NCBI GenBank assembly: GCA_947456845.1
Contig: CANGUJ010000291.1
Coordinates: 1 to 5,574, forward strand
From: Burkholderiales bacterium
GTDB lineage: Bacteria; Pseudomonadota; Gammaproteobacteria; Burkholderiales; JAEUOS01
Direction: 5' to 3'
Length of the DNA stretch: 5,574 bases
The notes beneath the pieces were generated by a model, which did not search any database, was not told where the DNA came from, and saw only the letters and a list, made by a program, of their open reading frames with translations. A program made the position numbers and the translations under genes. Each line of letters begins with the position of its first letter. The stretch's first letter is position 1. Shown here piece by piece: positions 5,379 through 5,574 of this stretch.

Positions 5379-5574
5379 ATGCCGCATACAGACACTCTTG
5401 CCAGGCTTGCGCAGCGTCTGGCCGACGTTCGCGCCGGACAAGCCGGCAGTGCAACGCTGGTGGCGGCGCTGCGCGCGGAAACCGGCCTGCTGTCCGACCT
5501 GCCGCCGCGCTTCGGCGCAGCGCTCGAAGCGGTCGTGACCCGCCTCGAATCGGCCGGCCTGTTCAGCGAGGAAA
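5379..5574 (+). CDS. Uncharacterised protein, N-terminal part (runs off the window)
   Basis: From ATG 5379 the frame stays open for 65 codons to the window end, starting MPHTDTLARLAQRLADVRAG and ending LESAGLFSEE. I do not recognise the family. The visible part is rich in Ala, Leu and Arg with charged residues spaced as in amphipathic helices (about 4-19, 24-35 and 44-60), and it has no signal peptide, membrane segment or cysteine motif. The pattern resembles a small soluble helical or coiled-coil protein. Codon composition is GC-rich like that of the neighbours, which supports real coding. The Shine-Dalgarno is weak (AAAG at about 5367-5370); an alternative TTG start at 5361 exists. It is divergent from hsp20, and a candidate FNR-type site lies upstream. 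Confidence 0.65.
   Translation, partial: MPHTDTLARLAQRLADVRAGQAGSATLVAALRAETGLLSDLPPRFGAALEAVVTRLESAGLFSEE

Noticed and set aside
5193..5441. N-terminal extension of the hsp20 frame to 5441
   Set aside because: The extension crosses the promoter candidate and Shine-Dalgarno, and its residues show no Hsp20 similarity. ATG 5192 has an ideal ribosome binding site.
1..5574. CRISPR array, tRNA/rRNA gene, insertion sequence or phage element
   Set aside because: No regularly spaced direct repeats, no tRNA-like or rRNA-like segments, and no transposase or integrase motifs were seen on either strand.

Overview
The window is about 5.6 kb of uniformly GC-rich DNA with dense, same-strand gene packing. 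Gene content (a Bug/TctC-type binding protein, a phthalate-type Rieske oxygenase, SrkA, a TRAP binding-protein remnant) suggests a betaproteobacterium, perhaps of the Rhodocyclales (Thauera/Azoarcus-like) or Burkholderiales. This assignment is inferred from gene content and composition, not from a marker gene.

Positions 1-4409 form one plus-strand gene run with very short gaps. It starts with the last 18 codons of an upstream gene, possibly a D-2-hydroxyacid dehydrogenase. Next come an exported Bug-family solute-binding protein (67-1068), a Rieske [2Fe-2S] ring-hydroxylating oxygenase large subunit of the phthalate-dioxygenase type (1079-2365), a divergent PdxA-superfamily dehydrogenase (2395-3399) and the stress-response kinase SrkA (3396-4409, overlapping the previous stop by four bases). 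Binding protein, Rieske oxygenase and PdxA-like dehydrogenase together resemble the terephthalate (tph) logic: capture an aromatic acid in the periplasm, dihydroxylate the ring, then oxidise the cis-dihydrodiol. The PdxA-like protein keeps the metal-binding histidines but has lost the usual substrate-contact motifs of true PdxA, so it is probably not a vitamin B6 enzyme. The real substrate cannot be read from this window, and no reductase gene is visible.

Positions 4410-4763 hold no intact gene. They carry a decayed piece of a TRAP-transporter periplasmic binding protein (DctP family) that lacks its N-terminus, an internal segment and its C-terminus, followed by a very GC-rich palindromic stretch.

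Positions 4764-5574 are a separate unit. A small heat-shock protein (Hsp20) is encoded on the minus strand with a strong ribosome binding site and a good match to a sigma-32 (RpoH) heat-shock promoter. The same divergent intergenic region (5193-5378) contains a near-consensus FNR/ANR-type box upstream of a plus-strand gene of unknown function that runs off the window end.
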